Part shown: in pieces, positions 1-9,206 of the stretch | How the letters are laid out: each line of letters opens with the position of its first letter | Numbering within the stretch: the stretch's first letter is position 1 | NCBI RefSeq assembly: GCF_902705885.1 | Contig: NZ_CACSIP010000008.1 | Span: 1 to 64,000, forward strand | Reading direction: 5' to 3' | DNA: 64,000 nucleotides | Source: Mycolicibacterium austroafricanum | GTDB lineage: Bacteria > Actinomycetota > Actinomycetes > Mycobacteriales > Mycobacteriaceae | The notes under the pieces: model-generated | What the model saw: the letters and a program-made list of their open reading frames with translations, nothing else | Told to the model about the DNA's origin: nothing | The model's database searches: none | Made by a program: the position numbers and the translations under genes

Positions 1-175
1 GCGCTTCCAGCGACCGCGCCCCGGTCAACCCACACAGCTCGTCGCGGTCGATCTCGGCGACGAGCTCCACGATCCGCCCGTCGATCGCATTACGCTGACC
101 AGCCAGCTCCGCCAGCTCGGCGAACAACACCTCAAGCCGCTCCTTAGGAGCCAAAGAAGTTGCCGCCGAAGACAT
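1..175 (-). CDS. DUF222/13E12-repeat family protein, N-terminal fragment
   Basis: Only the first 58 codons are in the window; the gene continues past the left edge. The translation starts MSSAATSLAPKERLEVLF and contains RNAIDGRIVELVAEIDRDEL followed by TGARSLEA. This is the N-terminal signature of the mycobacterial DUF222 (13E12 repeat) proteins, which usually carry a C-terminal HNH endonuclease domain; that domain is not visible here. These genes exist in many copies per mycobacterial genome and their role is unsettled. The start at 175 is the first ATG of the frame. Family call is strong from the motif; function is not claimed. Confidence 0.8.
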   Translation of the reverse strand, partial: MSSAATSLAPKERLEVLFAELAELAGQRNAIDGRIVELVAEIDRDELCGLTGARSLEA

Positions 176-216
176 GACCCCATCATCACAGACAGGTCCG
201 ACAAAAACCGGCCGCG

Positions 217-969
217 TTACCGGCCCACGTTCCGCAACGTCGAGGCGACGATGTCGATGACCCGCTGGCTCTGCTTCTCCAGATAGAAATGGCCTCCGGT
301 GAAGGTGTGCACGTCACCTCCGCCGGTGGTGTGCTCATGCCATGCGCGCGCGTCGGCCAGGCTGGTCTTCGGGTCGTCGGTCGCCGTCATCACGACCACC
401 GGCGCGCCGATGCCGACCGTCGGGGGACGGTGATAGGCCTGCAGCGCGCGGTAATCGTTGCGGAACGCAGGCAGGAACGTGTCCAGCAGTTCCGGGTTGT
501 TCAGCACCCGCGGATCGGTGCCGCCGAGTTGGCGCATCACCTCGACGAGCGAAGCGTCGTCTTTGTACTCCCCCTCGTCGCCGTAGCGACTGGGGGCGCG
601 CGACCCCGAGGCGAACACCGTCACCGCCTGCCGTCCGGTGAGCGTCTCGAATCGGCGCGCGACCTCGAACGCCAGCACCGCGCCCATGCTGTGCCCGAAG
701 AACGCCGTCGGCGCCTCTGGCAGCGTGCCGATCGCGGCGTGGACCTCGTCGGCCATCGCCTCGATGGAGTCGACGAACGGCTCCTTGTGGCGATCCTGGC
801 GGCCCGGGTACTGGACGCTGTACACCTCGAATTCCGGAGTCAGCGCGGCGGACAGCGGGAAGTAATAGCTGGCAGAGCCGCCGGCGTGCGGCAGGCAGAT
901 GAGCCTGGTGGCGGCGTCGGGCGCGGAATGGAAGTTGCGAACCCAGGGACTGGACTGCGGCGGCGTCAT
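217..969 (-). CDS. Type II thioesterase (alpha/beta hydrolase, GrsT/TesA family)
   Basis: A 250-residue alpha/beta hydrolase of the editing-thioesterase family that releases stalled acyl groups from carrier proteins of polyketide or non-ribosomal peptide synthases. Visible features are the oxyanion segment CLPHAGGSASYYF (about residues 25-37), the nucleophile motif GHSMGA (Ser94), an acid near Asp198 in TATDDP and the catalytic His227 in GGHFYLE. Length fits the family (about 250). The ATG at 969 overlaps the stop of the upstream gene by four bases (ATGA), so the two are translationally coupled. A longer frame exists upstream but is only the antisense of the Pro-rich neighbour. No synthase is in the window, so its partner is unknown. 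Confidence 0.88.
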   Translation of the reverse strand: MTPPQSSPWVRNFHSAPDAATRLICLPHAGGSASYYFPLSAALTPEFEVYSVQYPGRQDRHKEPFVDSIEAMADEVHAAIGTLPEAPTAFFGHSMGAVLAFEVARRFETLTGRQAVTVFASGSRAPSRYGDEGEYKDDASLVEVMRQLGGTDPRVLNNPELLDTFLPAFRNDYRALQAYHRPPTVGIGAPVVVMTATDDPKTSLADARAWHEHTTGGGDVHTFTGGHFYLEKQSQRVIDIVASTLRNVGR

Positions 970-1484
970 GAGCCGGGCGCGGGTTCGGCGGCAGGGGGCG
1001 CTTCCCCGGGAGGACCTGGTGGCGGCGGCTCTCCGGGCGGCGCCGGGGGCTGCTCGAAGACCCGCAGCACGGTGGCCTGCAGCTGGGCGCCGGGCGGACC
1101 CTCGATCATGACGTCCTTGAGGATCTGCGCCTGCTGACCCTGGACCGTGAAGTTTCCCGGCTGTGGCTGGTTCCCGCCGGTGACCTCGTACTCCACCGTG
1201 AAGGGGGCCTCCGGAAAAGGATGCAGGCCAACATATTTCGGATCGATAGTGTAGGTGTACATGCATGTTCCCGCAGGATCGCAGTTCTGGGCGGTGACAA
1301 CCACCCCGATCAGGAACTCGTCGGCCGTCGGGACCGACGGGGGCGGCGGCTGGGGCGGATTGCGGCGCGGCGGCTCGGACTGCTGTTGTGTCGGATTGCT
1401 GAAGATCATGATCGAGGCGATCCCGACGCCGCTGGCGAGCATCCCGAAGATCGCAATGGTCGCGAGCACTTTACGGATGGCCAC
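966..1484 (-). CDS. Pro-rich single-span membrane/secreted protein
   Basis: A 172-residue protein of unknown function. Residues 1-25 (VAIRKVLATIAIFGMLASG...) form one N-terminal membrane segment or uncleaved signal anchor. A Pro/Gln-rich linker with PPQPPPPS follows, then a folded segment of about 90 residues with two cysteines in QNCDPAGTCMY, probably a disulfide outside the membrane, and a second Pro/Gly/Ala-rich tail. I chose GTG 1484 because the membrane segment begins directly there and no homologous-looking sequence precedes it. It is coupled to the thioesterase by an ATGA overlap. It looks like a mycobacterial conserved hypothetical; no reaction can be assigned. Confidence 0.75.
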   Translation of the reverse strand: MAIRKVLATIAIFGMLASGVGIASIMIFSNPTQQQSEPPRRNPPQPPPPSVPTADEFLIGVVVTAQNCDPAGTCMYTYTIDPKYVGLHPFPEAPFTVEYEVTGGNQPQPGNFTVQGQQAQILKDVMIEGPPGAQLQATVLRVFEQPPAPPGEPPPPGPPGEAPPAAEPAPGS

Positions 1485-1506
1485 CCGAGCAGGGTAACGG
1501 GCGGCC

Positions 1507-2556
1507 CTAGTCGGCGACGCGGTTGCCGTGTTCGTCCCAGTGCGCGGCGACCTTCTTGCTCGGCTGCACCCGGGGTGGTTCGCCGGGCATCTTGGGGTAA
1601 CTCGGCGGATAGGGCAGGTCACCGAGGCCTCGGTCCTCATCGGCCGCCACCATCTCCAGCAGCGGTTCGATCGACTGCGCGTTGGTGTCGATGTCCGCCC
1701 ACGGGTCGGCACGTCCGGCGAGGAAGTCCGCAACCGTGTTGATGGTGTAGTGATCAGGATCGGCGTCGCGCAGTTCTTCCCAGGTCAGCGGCATCGACAC
1801 GGTGGCGATCAGGGTCTTGCGCGCCGAGTACGCCGACGCGAAGGTCCGGTCCCGGGCGTTCTGGTTGTAGTCGATGAACAGCCGCTTGCCCCGCTCCTCC
1901 TTCCACCACGACGTCGTCACAGCGTCCGGGGTGCGCCGCTCGACCTCCCGGGCCAGCGCGATCCCGGCCCGGCGCACCGCGACGAAGTCCCAGTCGGGCC
2001 GGATTCGCAGGAAGACGTGCACCCCGCGACCGCCCGAGGTTTTCGGGTAGCCGACGAGCCCGAGTTCGTCGAGCAGCGGCTTGAGCACATCAACAGCTAC
2101 TCCGGCCGCCTCCTTGAAGCCGGTGCCCGGTTGCGGGTCGAGGTCGATGCGGAGTTCGTCCGGGTGCTCGGTATCCGGGCAGCGCACCTGCCACGGGTGC
2201 AGGGTGACCGTTCCCATCTGCGCCGCCCACGCGATCGCCGACGGGTGGGTGATCTTCAGGGCGTCGGCGGTCCGCCCGGAAGGGAAGGTCACCGTGCAGG
2301 TCTGCAGATAGTCGGGGTGTTTCTGTGGAACCCGCTTCTGGTAGATCTCCTCGCCGTCGATGCCGTCGGGGAATCGCTGCAGGTGCACCGGCCGGTCCCG
2401 CAGCAGCGCCACCATGCGGTCGGCGACCGAGACGTAGTAGTCGAACAACCTGCCTTTGGTGCCCTCGGCGCCCAGCTTCGGAAAATACGGCTTGTCGGGG
2501 TTGGTGAGCCGGACCATGACGCCGGCGACGTCGACTTCGGTTGCAGCGGTTGCCAT
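1507..2556 (-). CDS. LigD-polymerase-domain protein (Prim-PolC / Rv3730c type)
   Basis: A stand-alone archaeo-eukaryotic primase superfamily polymerase of 349 residues, related to the polymerase domain of LigD. Members fill short gaps, often with ribonucleotides, during break and excision repair. The metal-binding pair is visible in RIDLDPQPG (Asp138 and Asp140), the third acidic residue in RLFIDYNQN (Asp229), and the family segments KTSGGRGVHVFL and DRTFASAYSAR are intact. ATG 2556 overlaps the TGA of the upstream ligase by one base. Gene order polymerase plus LigC-type ligase matches M. smegmatis Prim-PolC/LigC and M. tuberculosis Rv3730c/Rv3731, which supports a repair role. No ligase or nuclease domain is fused. 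Confidence 0.9.
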   Translation of the reverse strand: MATAATEVDVAGVMVRLTNPDKPYFPKLGAEGTKGRLFDYYVSVADRMVALLRDRPVHLQRFPDGIDGEEIYQKRVPQKHPDYLQTCTVTFPSGRTADALKITHPSAIAWAAQMGTVTLHPWQVRCPDTEHPDELRIDLDPQPGTGFKEAAGVAVDVLKPLLDELGLVGYPKTSGGRGVHVFLRIRPDWDFVAVRRAGIALAREVERRTPDAVTTSWWKEERGKRLFIDYNQNARDRTFASAYSARKTLIATVSMPLTWEELRDADPDHYTINTVADFLAGRADPWADIDTNAQSIEPLLEMVAADEDRGLGDLPYPPSYPKMPGEPPRVQPSKKVAAHWDEHGNRVAD

Positions 2557-3626
2557 CAGGACTTCTCCAGCACGTCGTAGAGGTCGTAGTTCAGCGGAAC
2601 GTCGAGTTGATCGAAGGTGCAACTGGCGGGGTCACGGTCAGGACGCCAACGCACGAACTTCACTGCGTGCCGGAAGCGCTGGGCACCGCTGTTTCCCTCC
2701 ATCTGGTCGTAGGCGACTTCACACACCTTCTCCGGGCGCACCGGGATCCAGCGCTTGTCCGCGGCGGAGTTCCACCGGCTGGGCTCACCGTCGCGGACAT
2801 CGTCGCCGACGCGCAGCGGCTCCAGATCCGCCAGCAGCGCGAGCCGTGCCTTGGCGGTGAAGGAAGCGGCGCCGCCGACCATCTGCAGCTCGCCGTCGTC
2901 GTGGTAGAGCCCGAGCAGGATCGACCCGACGCCCTCGCCGCTCTTGTGGATCCGGTACCCGATCGCCACACAGTCGGCATCGCGGGCGTGCTTGACCTTG
3001 ACCATCTCGCGCTTGCCCGGAAGGTACTGGCCGTCGAGACGCTTGGCGATCACCCCGTCCAGGCCCGCGCCCTCGAACTCCTCGAGCCACCGCGCAGCCA
3101 ACTCGGGATCCTCGGTGGTGCGGGTGACATGGCACCACTGCTTGTGGTGGACCGCCTCGATGAGCGCCTCGCGACGCAACCGGAACGGTTCCTTGACCAG
3201 CGAGGCGTCGCCGGTGGCCAGCGCATCGAAACCGATGAAGTGGGCCGGCGTCTCCACGGACAGCTTGCGCACCCGCGACTCGGCGGGATGGATGCGTTGG
3301 CTCAGCGACTCCCAGTCCAGCCGGGTGCGACTCTCGGCCGTTTCGCTCCTCGCGTCGGCGGCTATCTCGCGGGGGACGACGATCTCGCCGTCCAGTACGC
3401 AACGCGGCGCCAGTTCGTCGCGCACGGAGTCGATGACCTCGGGGAAGTAGCGACCCAGGTCCTTGCCGCTTCGGGAAAGCAGCACCACGTCATCACCGTC
3501 GCGGAACACCAGCGCGCGGAAGCCGTCCCACTTGGGTTCGTAGGACCACACTCCCGTCTCGGACGGCACCTTGGTCTGCGCCTTGGCCAGCATCGGCTCC
3601 AGCGGTGGCTGCACAGGCAGATCCAT
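2556..3626 (-). CDS. ATP-dependent DNA ligase, LigC family (paralogue 1)
   Basis: About 356 residues. The nucleotidyl-transfer motif I is YEPKWDGFRAL with the adenylated Lys at residue 32; further motifs are LDGEIVV, the GLDGVIAKRLDG block and KVKHARDADCVA (motif V), followed by an OB-fold with RPEKVCEVAYDQ. Length matches LigC (about 358), so no polymerase or nuclease domains are attached. I chose ATG 3626 (MDLPVQPP) because LigC proteins start this way; ATG 3635 and GTG 3641 are also in frame. It overlaps the Prim-PolC-type gene by one base, arguing for a joint repair unit. A second LigC lies at 13070 and is more like M. tuberculosis LigC in its N-terminus. Confidence 0.88.
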   Translation of the reverse strand: MDLPVQPPLEPMLAKAQTKVPSETGVWSYEPKWDGFRALVFRDGDDVVLLSRSGKDLGRYFPEVIDSVRDELAPRCVLDGEIVVPREIAADARSETAESRTRLDWESLSQRIHPAESRVRKLSVETPAHFIGFDALATGDASLVKEPFRLRREALIEAVHHKQWCHVTRTTEDPELAARWLEEFEGAGLDGVIAKRLDGQYLPGKREMVKVKHARDADCVAIGYRIHKSGEGVGSILLGLYHDDGELQMVGGAASFTAKARLALLADLEPLRVGDDVRDGEPSRWNSAADKRWIPVRPEKVCEVAYDQMEGNSGAQRFRHAVKFVRWRPDRDPASCTFDQLDVPLNYDLYDVLEKS

Positions 3627-3725
3627 GGTGTCCATACTCACGTAGACCTGTGTACCCAGACAATGTCATCGCCCGTTCGGTCGCCTGCCAGTCCGTATCG
3701 GCATTTGCAGCGAATTGCGACCCGA

Positions 3726-6086
3726 TCAGTCCATCTTGGTGGCTAGTTCCAGGCGGTCCATTCCGGAGGGTTCGTCGTGGTCACCGAAGGTGAAGGTGAC
3801 CGACTCGAAAGTGCCGGTGAAGGGGAACGGAGCCTTGTCGGCATAGTCGTCGCAGACCGGGGACACGCAATCCATCCCGACGTCGAAGCATTCAGTGCCG
3901 CATCGTTGCGGGACCTGCTTCTCGATGCGGGTCTGCGCGACCTGGGTGCCGTCGACCGAGACGGTCACCGTCGCAGGGCATCCGGGTTGAGGACTGTCGG
4001 GTGCGAAGTGGACGACGACGGTGTGTTCGACAGGACTCAGCGGCTCGTCGGCGACGGCGTCGTAGCGTTCCAGCCCGAAGTAGTTGTAGTGGTAGCGGAC
4101 CCTGCCCTCCCAGAGGAACAGGGCAAAGCCGGCGCCATCACCGCCGAGCGCGGCGAGCACACCGTCGGCGCCGCCCTCAGGAATGGTGACCGGCACCGTG
4201 ATGGTGTGCGGGACGCCGATCATCTTGGGCGCCGAGCCTTCCGGCAAACGGATCATGCCAGGGTAGAAGGTGACCTCCTTGCGGCCGGTGAAGAAGCTGG
4301 GCCGCAGCGTCGTGTCGAGCCGTTCGGCGAAGCGGTCGTCGATGGGTAGTACGTTGTACTTCGCGGCCTCGGCCAGGAACATGTCCTTGAGTTCGGCCAG
4401 TTTCTCCGGATGCCGCTCGGCGAGGTCCACCGACTCGCTGTAGTCGTCGGCGATGTTGTAGAGCTCCCACGTGTCGTCGTCGTAGGACCAGCTGCCCGCG
4501 GTCTCCCACGGCAGTCGACCGTGGCGGCAGCACGCGATCCAACCGTCGTGATACATCGCCCGGTTGCCCATCATCTCGAAATACTGCTTGTCGTGGGCAC
4601 TGCTCTGGTCACCGTCGGCGAAGGAGTACGCCATGCTGACGCCTTCGATGGGCCGTTGGATATGCCCGTTGACCTGCACCGGTTCGCGGATGCCGACGAC
4701 CTCCAGCAGCGTCGGCAGCACGTCGATGACGTGGTGGAACTGCGAGCGGACCGCACCCTGATCGGAGATCCGGTCCGGCCATGACACCACCATGCTGTTG
4801 CGGGTGCCGCCGAAGTGCGACGCGACCTGCTTGGTCCACTGGAACGGGGTGTCGCCGGCGTGTGCCCAGCCGACCGCATAGTGCGGTGAGGTGCCCGGCA
4901 GCCCCCAGCGGTCCATGAAACTCAGCGACTGCTCGATGGTGGGCTGCTGGCCGTTGAGGCTCATCAATTCGTTGGGGGTGCCGATCAGCGAGCCCTCACC
5001 GGAGGAGCCGTTGTCGCCGAGGATGTAGATGACGATGGTGTTGTCGAGTTCGCCAATCGCCTCGATGGCATCGACGACACGACCGATCTCGTAGTCGGTG
5101 TGCTCGAGGAAGTCGGCGAAGTTCTCGGCCTGGCGGGTGAACAGCGCCTGGTGCTCAGCGGGTTGGCTGTCCCACGAGGGGATCTGCTCGGGCCGTTCGG
5201 TGAGTGCGGTGCCCGCGGGAATGATGCCCATTTCGAGCTGGTTCTGGTGCACAGTCGTGCGGTACTCGTCCCAGCCCATGTCGAAGCGACCCGCGTTGCG
5301 TCCGCGCCAGTCCAGCGGCGGCTGGTGCGGAGCATGCGCGGCGCCGGTGGAGAAGTAGCCGAAGAACGGCCGGTCGGGCGCGATGGCCTTCTGCTGGCGG
5401 ATCCACCCGATGGCATCGTCGGCCAGGTCGCGGGTGAGGTGGTAGCCGTCCTCGGGCCGCGCGGGTGGTTCGATCGGGGTGGTGTTGCGGATCAACGACG
5501 GATAGAACTGGTCGGTCTCCCCGGAGATGAAACCGTAGAAGTAGTCGAAACCCTGGTTGGTGGGCCAGTTGTCGAACGGTCCGGCGGGGCTGGTCTGGTT
5601 GTCGGGGACGTTGTGGTTTTTGCCCCACCAGCCACAGGTATAGCCGGCCTGCTTGAGCAACTCGCCCATCGTGGCGCAGCTCTTCGGGATGATGCCGCAG
5701 TAGCCCGGGTATCCGGTCGCCATCTCCTGGATGACGCCGGTGGCCACCGAATGGTGGTTGCGCCCGGTCAGCAGTGCGGCGCGGGTGGGTGAACACAACG
5801 CGGTGGTGTGGAACTGGTTGTAGAACAAGCCCCGCTGGTGGAGCCGTTCGGCGGTCGGCATCCGCACCAGGCCGCCGTTGACGCTCGGCCAGCCGAACCC
5901 GACGTCATCGAGCAGCACCAGCAGAATGTTCGGTGAGCCTTCCGGCGCTTCACGCGTCGGAGGGAAGTCAGACTCGGAATCCTGGGCGTACAGATTGATC
6001 TTGGCGTTTGGGAACGTCCACTCCGGTTTCGGGAGGTGATAACGGTCAAGATGCAGGGGAAACTCGGAACTGTTGTCGGCATTCAC
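3726..6086 (-). CDS. Type I sulfatase (arylsulfatase), first of a tandem pair
   Basis: A 786-residue sulfatase of the formylglycine type that hydrolyses sulfate esters. The motif CSPTRAALLTGR carries the cysteine (Cys98) that becomes formylglycine; NILLVLLDDVGFG (residues 53-65) supplies the two metal-binding Asp, and further sulfatase blocks (GKNHNVP, HAPHQPP, ILGDNGSS) are present. The C-terminal 200 residues form a beta-rich extension typical of the large mycobacterial AtsD-like enzymes. No signal peptide is seen. GTG 6086 is preceded by AAAGGA at good spacing; an ATG at 6082 is out of frame. It lies 39 bases downstream of the second sulfatase on the same strand, so co-transcription is likely. 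No formylglycine-generating enzyme is in the window. Confidence 0.9.
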   Translation of the reverse strand: MNADNSSEFPLHLDRYHLPKPEWTFPNAKINLYAQDSESDFPPTREAPEGSPNILLVLLDDVGFGWPSVNGGLVRMPTAERLHQRGLFYNQFHTTALCSPTRAALLTGRNHHSVATGVIQEMATGYPGYCGIIPKSCATMGELLKQAGYTCGWWGKNHNVPDNQTSPAGPFDNWPTNQGFDYFYGFISGETDQFYPSLIRNTTPIEPPARPEDGYHLTRDLADDAIGWIRQQKAIAPDRPFFGYFSTGAAHAPHQPPLDWRGRNAGRFDMGWDEYRTTVHQNQLEMGIIPAGTALTERPEQIPSWDSQPAEHQALFTRQAENFADFLEHTDYEIGRVVDAIEAIGELDNTIVIYILGDNGSSGEGSLIGTPNELMSLNGQQPTIEQSLSFMDRWGLPGTSPHYAVGWAHAGDTPFQWTKQVASHFGGTRNSMVVSWPDRISDQGAVRSQFHHVIDVLPTLLEVVGIREPVQVNGHIQRPIEGVSMAYSFADGDQSSAHDKQYFEMMGNRAMYHDGWIACCRHGRLPWETAGSWSYDDDTWELYNIADDYSESVDLAERHPEKLAELKDMFLAEAAKYNVLPIDDRFAERLDTTLRPSFFTGRKEVTFYPGMIRLPEGSAPKMIGVPHTITVPVTIPEGGADGVLAALGGDGAGFALFLWEGRVRYHYNYFGLERYDAVADEPLSPVEHTVVVHFAPDSPQPGCPATVTVSVDGTQVAQTRIEKQVPQRCGTECFDVGMDCVSPVCDDYADKAPFPFTGTFESVTFTFGDHDEPSGMDRLELATKMD

Positions 6087-6125
6087 CTGTCGGTCCTTTC
6101 ACAACATGATGTGAGCTTGTCCAAA

Positions 6126-8492
6126 TCATTGACGTGCCATAGCGATTCGTCCCTCAGCGCGCTTCACCTCGGCCTCGTCGTGCGGCTGCGGCGCAGCGAC
6201 GCTGATGATCACCTTCTCGACGGTGCCGGTGAAGGTGTACGGCGAGGTGTACATCCGGGTGATCGGCGAGCCGGCATTGCGGCCCACGACCAGGCCGCCG
6301 CCGATGCCGATCGACAACGGGATCGTCACTGGGAAATCCGCTTCGGCGACCACCGTTCCGTCGACGGATAGCCGGGCATGACCGGGGGTGCCTTTCCCGT
6401 TGCGGATATCAGGTTCCGCGGTGGGCTCGAACTCATAGGCCAGCGTGCGCTTCCCGGCGCCGATGACTTCCTCGGAGGCCAGGTGGAATTCCTGTGCCCC
6501 GACGTAGTTATGCACGTAGTGCAGCTTGCCGCCTTGCACGTACAGGGTGTAGCCGCCGATGTTGCTGCCGTGACAGATCACCACGCCCTCGTCGGTGTCG
6601 TTGAGTACGACCTCGGCGGTGATGGTGTGCGCGCGGTTGAGCACCTTGACTGCGACGTTTTCAGGCACCACCTGAGTACCTGGGTGATAGACGTAGGTCT
6701 CCCTGGCCGGGCTGACCTGGGGCCGCGGGTCGGCGAAACGCACTGTGCCCCGGCTATCCAGCGGTAGCACGTTGTACCGGCCAGCCTCGGTGTACCAGAG
6801 TGCGATCATCTCGATCAGCCGCGGCCGTTCCTGCTCGGCGAGGTCATTGGTCTCGGCGGGGTCGACGTCGACGTGGTAAAGCTCCCACCCGGTGGCGTCG
6901 AGTTCACGCAACTGCTCGGCGGTCAACTCGAGCTCCCCGAAACTCACCCCGGCCTCGGCGAAAGACGTCCCGGGGAAGGGACACACCGCCCGCCAACCGT
7001 CGTGGTACAGGGAACGGTGGGCGAACATCTCGAAGTACTGGGTGTGGTGCTTGGTGGGGGCGTCTGCGTCGTTGAAGGTATGCGCGAGGCTCACACCCTC
7101 GATCGGGGACTGGGTGACGCCGCGGACCGCGGTCGGCGGGTCCACCCCGAGCGCCTCCAGCACCGTTGGCACCATGTCGACGACGTGCCCGTACTGGTGG
7201 CGTATCTCGCCCTTGGCCGTGATGCCGGCGGGCCAGTGCGCGATGAACCCGTCGGCGACCCCGCCCCGATAGGTTTCGCGTTTCCACCGCCGGAACGGGG
7301 TGTTGCCGGCAAACGTCCAACCCCACGGATAGTGGTTGAAGTGCTTGGGACCGCCGAGTTCGTCGATTGCGGCGAGGTTCTGCTCGAGATCATCAGGGAC
7401 ATTGTTGAAGAACTTGTTCTCGTTGACCGACCCGTATGGCCCGCCTTCGGCGCTGGCGCCATTGTCGGAGATCACCATGATCAGCGTGTTGTCCAGTTGA
7501 CCCGTGCTGTCCAGATAGTCCAGCAGCCGGCCGATCTGGTGGTCGGTGTGCTCGAAGAACCCGGCGAACACCTCCATCATCCGGGCATACAGCCGGTGCT
7601 CGTCAGCAGACAGTTCGTCCCACTGCTGTACGTCCGGATCATGGGGGGACAGCAACGCATCCTGGGCCACGATTCCGAGCTCTTTCTGCCGGGCGAACAC
7701 CCTCTCGCGGTATGCGTCCCACCCGTCGTCGAACATCCCGCGGTACTTCTCTGCCCACTGCGGCGGCGCCTGGTGCGGTGCGTGGTTCGCGCCGGTGGCG
7801 AAATACAGGAAAAACGGCTTGTCCGGAGCCACCTGCTTCAGATCGGCGATGAAGTTGATCGCCCGGTCGGCCAGATCCTCGGTGAGGTGGTACCCCTCCT
7901 CTGGCGTCTTCGGCGGCTCTATCTGATGATTGTCAAAGACGAGGTCGGGATAGTACTGATGGGTGTCGCCCCCGAGGAAACCGTAGTAGCGCTCAAAGCC
8001 ACGGCCCAGCGGCCAGCGGTCGTACGGTCCGGCCGCGCTGACCTGTTCGGCCGGGGTCAGGTGCCACTTTCCGACACAGTACGTGGCGTAACCATGCGGT
8101 AGCAGCATCTCCGACAGAAAGCCGTTCTCGAATGGGATCGCCCCGTTTGATCCGGGAAATCCGGTGGAGCCCTCGGTGATACACGCCATCCCGTTGGAGT
8201 GGTGGTTGCGCCCGGTCAACATGCACGACCGCGACGGCGAACACAAAGCGGTGGTGTGCATGTTCGTGTACAGCAAGCCGTTCTGCGCCAGGCGGTCCAA
8301 GTTCGGCGTATTGATCGGCGATCCGTAGCAACCGAACTGTCCGTAGCCGGTGTCGTCGAGCACGATGTAGACGACGTTGGGTGCGCCCGGCACCGCCCGA
8401 TTAGGTCTGGGCCACGCAGGATCCGATTCACCGACCGTGCGGCCGATCCGGCCCGGAAATGTGCTTCCTGCTTGGTATTCCGTCAATCCCAT
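6126..8492 (-). CDS. Type I sulfatase, AtsD-like, second of a tandem pair
   Basis: A 788-residue sulfatase close in length to M. tuberculosis AtsD (787). The formylglycine precursor is Cys84 in CSPSRSCMLTGRNHH; metal-binding Asp lie in VVYIVLDDTGYG. Substrate-pocket blocks VGKWHLTP, ANHAPHQAPPQW and VISDNGASAEGG are intact, and the C-terminal beta-rich extension is present. It has no signal peptide, so it should act in the cytosol unless exported by another route. ATG 8492 follows GGAGG five bases upstream. It heads the two-gene sulfatase unit. The two copies are clearly homologous but diverged, with different CSP(T/S)R motifs, so substrates may differ. The natural sulfate ester cannot be told from sequence. 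Confidence 0.9.
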   Translation of the reverse strand: MGLTEYQAGSTFPGRIGRTVGESDPAWPRPNRAVPGAPNVVYIVLDDTGYGQFGCYGSPINTPNLDRLAQNGLLYTNMHTTALCSPSRSCMLTGRNHHSNGMACITEGSTGFPGSNGAIPFENGFLSEMLLPHGYATYCVGKWHLTPAEQVSAAGPYDRWPLGRGFERYYGFLGGDTHQYYPDLVFDNHQIEPPKTPEEGYHLTEDLADRAINFIADLKQVAPDKPFFLYFATGANHAPHQAPPQWAEKYRGMFDDGWDAYRERVFARQKELGIVAQDALLSPHDPDVQQWDELSADEHRLYARMMEVFAGFFEHTDHQIGRLLDYLDSTGQLDNTLIMVISDNGASAEGGPYGSVNENKFFNNVPDDLEQNLAAIDELGGPKHFNHYPWGWTFAGNTPFRRWKRETYRGGVADGFIAHWPAGITAKGEIRHQYGHVVDMVPTVLEALGVDPPTAVRGVTQSPIEGVSLAHTFNDADAPTKHHTQYFEMFAHRSLYHDGWRAVCPFPGTSFAEAGVSFGELELTAEQLRELDATGWELYHVDVDPAETNDLAEQERPRLIEMIALWYTEAGRYNVLPLDSRGTVRFADPRPQVSPARETYVYHPGTQVVPENVAVKVLNRAHTITAEVVLNDTDEGVVICHGSNIGGYTLYVQGGKLHYVHNYVGAQEFHLASEEVIGAGKRTLAYEFEPTAEPDIRNGKGTPGHARLSVDGTVVAEADFPVTIPLSIGIGGGLVVGRNAGSPITRMYTSPYTFTGTVEKVIISVAAPQPHDEAEVKRAEGRIAMARQ

Positions 8493-8648
8493 CGCAGCCT
8501 CCGTTGCCTTGCGCCTCTCGTCATCAACCCTATGGCGGCGCAGGAACCTTTGCGCCGGATTGTGTCGATTAGAAGGATCGAATCGGAGGCCGTGCTCGGA
8601 TCGCCACTGCCACTCGAGACGCCAGCGGCTTGCGAAGACCAGTTCCGG
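8493..8648. other. Intergenic region upstream of the sulfatase pair
   Basis: About 155 bases between the second sulfatase start and the epoxide hydrolase remnant. It must hold the promoter of the sulfatase unit, but I see no convincing -10/-35 pair or palindrome and no gene. Confidence 0.4.
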
Positions 8649-9148
8649 TCAACTCAGCGCAACAGACCTCCGTCGCGGAGCAACCGTTCCGTAGGCGACG
8701 AGATCGGCGGCGAACAGCCCGGGCTGCTCGAATTCGGCGAAGTGCCCGCCGCGGTGCTGATGCGTGTGGTGCACCAGTTTGTAGTGCTTTTCCGCCCAGA
8801 CGAGTGGTGTCAGCAGGATCTCGCACGAACACGCGGCCTAGCCGGTCGGGCCAGCCACGGGTGAGAACCACCGGGATGGCATCGGGGTCGGCTGATCGAG
8901 CGTGCAGCAGATGGACTTGCCGCCCCGCGGCGGTAGTGGTGAACGACCCCCATCGGTTCAGTTCGGCTTGGGTTGCCCGCCAGTCGTAGCCGCTTGTCCA
9001 CCGCTCGATCACCGAACGCAGGAAGGTCTGGTCGGTCCCGTAATCGTTTTCCCGCCCGTCGATCTCCACCGGCCAGCGGGCAGATTCGAGGCGGCGCTGC
9101 AGGTCGTCGATTTACGTTTGTTCGATGGCAAATCGTGAACGGCCTCAC
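8649..9148 (-). pseudogene. Epoxide hydrolase remnant (frameshift plus internal deletion)
   Basis: Pieces of a microsomal-type epoxide hydrolase lie in different frames. From about 9148 reads VRPFTI, the usual start of these proteins; after a frameshift near 9112-9129, with an in-frame TAA just before, comes IDDLQRRLESARWP, then the N-terminal domain WTSGYDWRATQAELNRWGSF, HLLHARSADPDAIPVVLTRG and WPD. The central part, including the catalytic Asp, is missing. About 8650-8815 resumes in another frame with the C-terminal segment LVWAEKHYKLVHH and RGGHFAEFEQPGLFAADL, ending at TGA 8649-8651. The family is about 380-400 residues; here only about 165 codons remain. It is a decayed gene, not a functional hydrolase. 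Confidence 0.85.
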
Positions 9149-9206
9149 GGATGCGTGGGTCGTACCGGAAAGCTGTCATTCTCCGTCGCTAAGCTCGCCC
9201 AGATAC

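Noticed and set aside
289..1137. Long plus-strand frame opposite the thioesterase and Pro-rich protein
   Set aside because: Composition is Arg/Gly/Pro-rich as expected of the antisense of GC-rich genes, no domain is visible, and the minus-strand genes have clear motifs.
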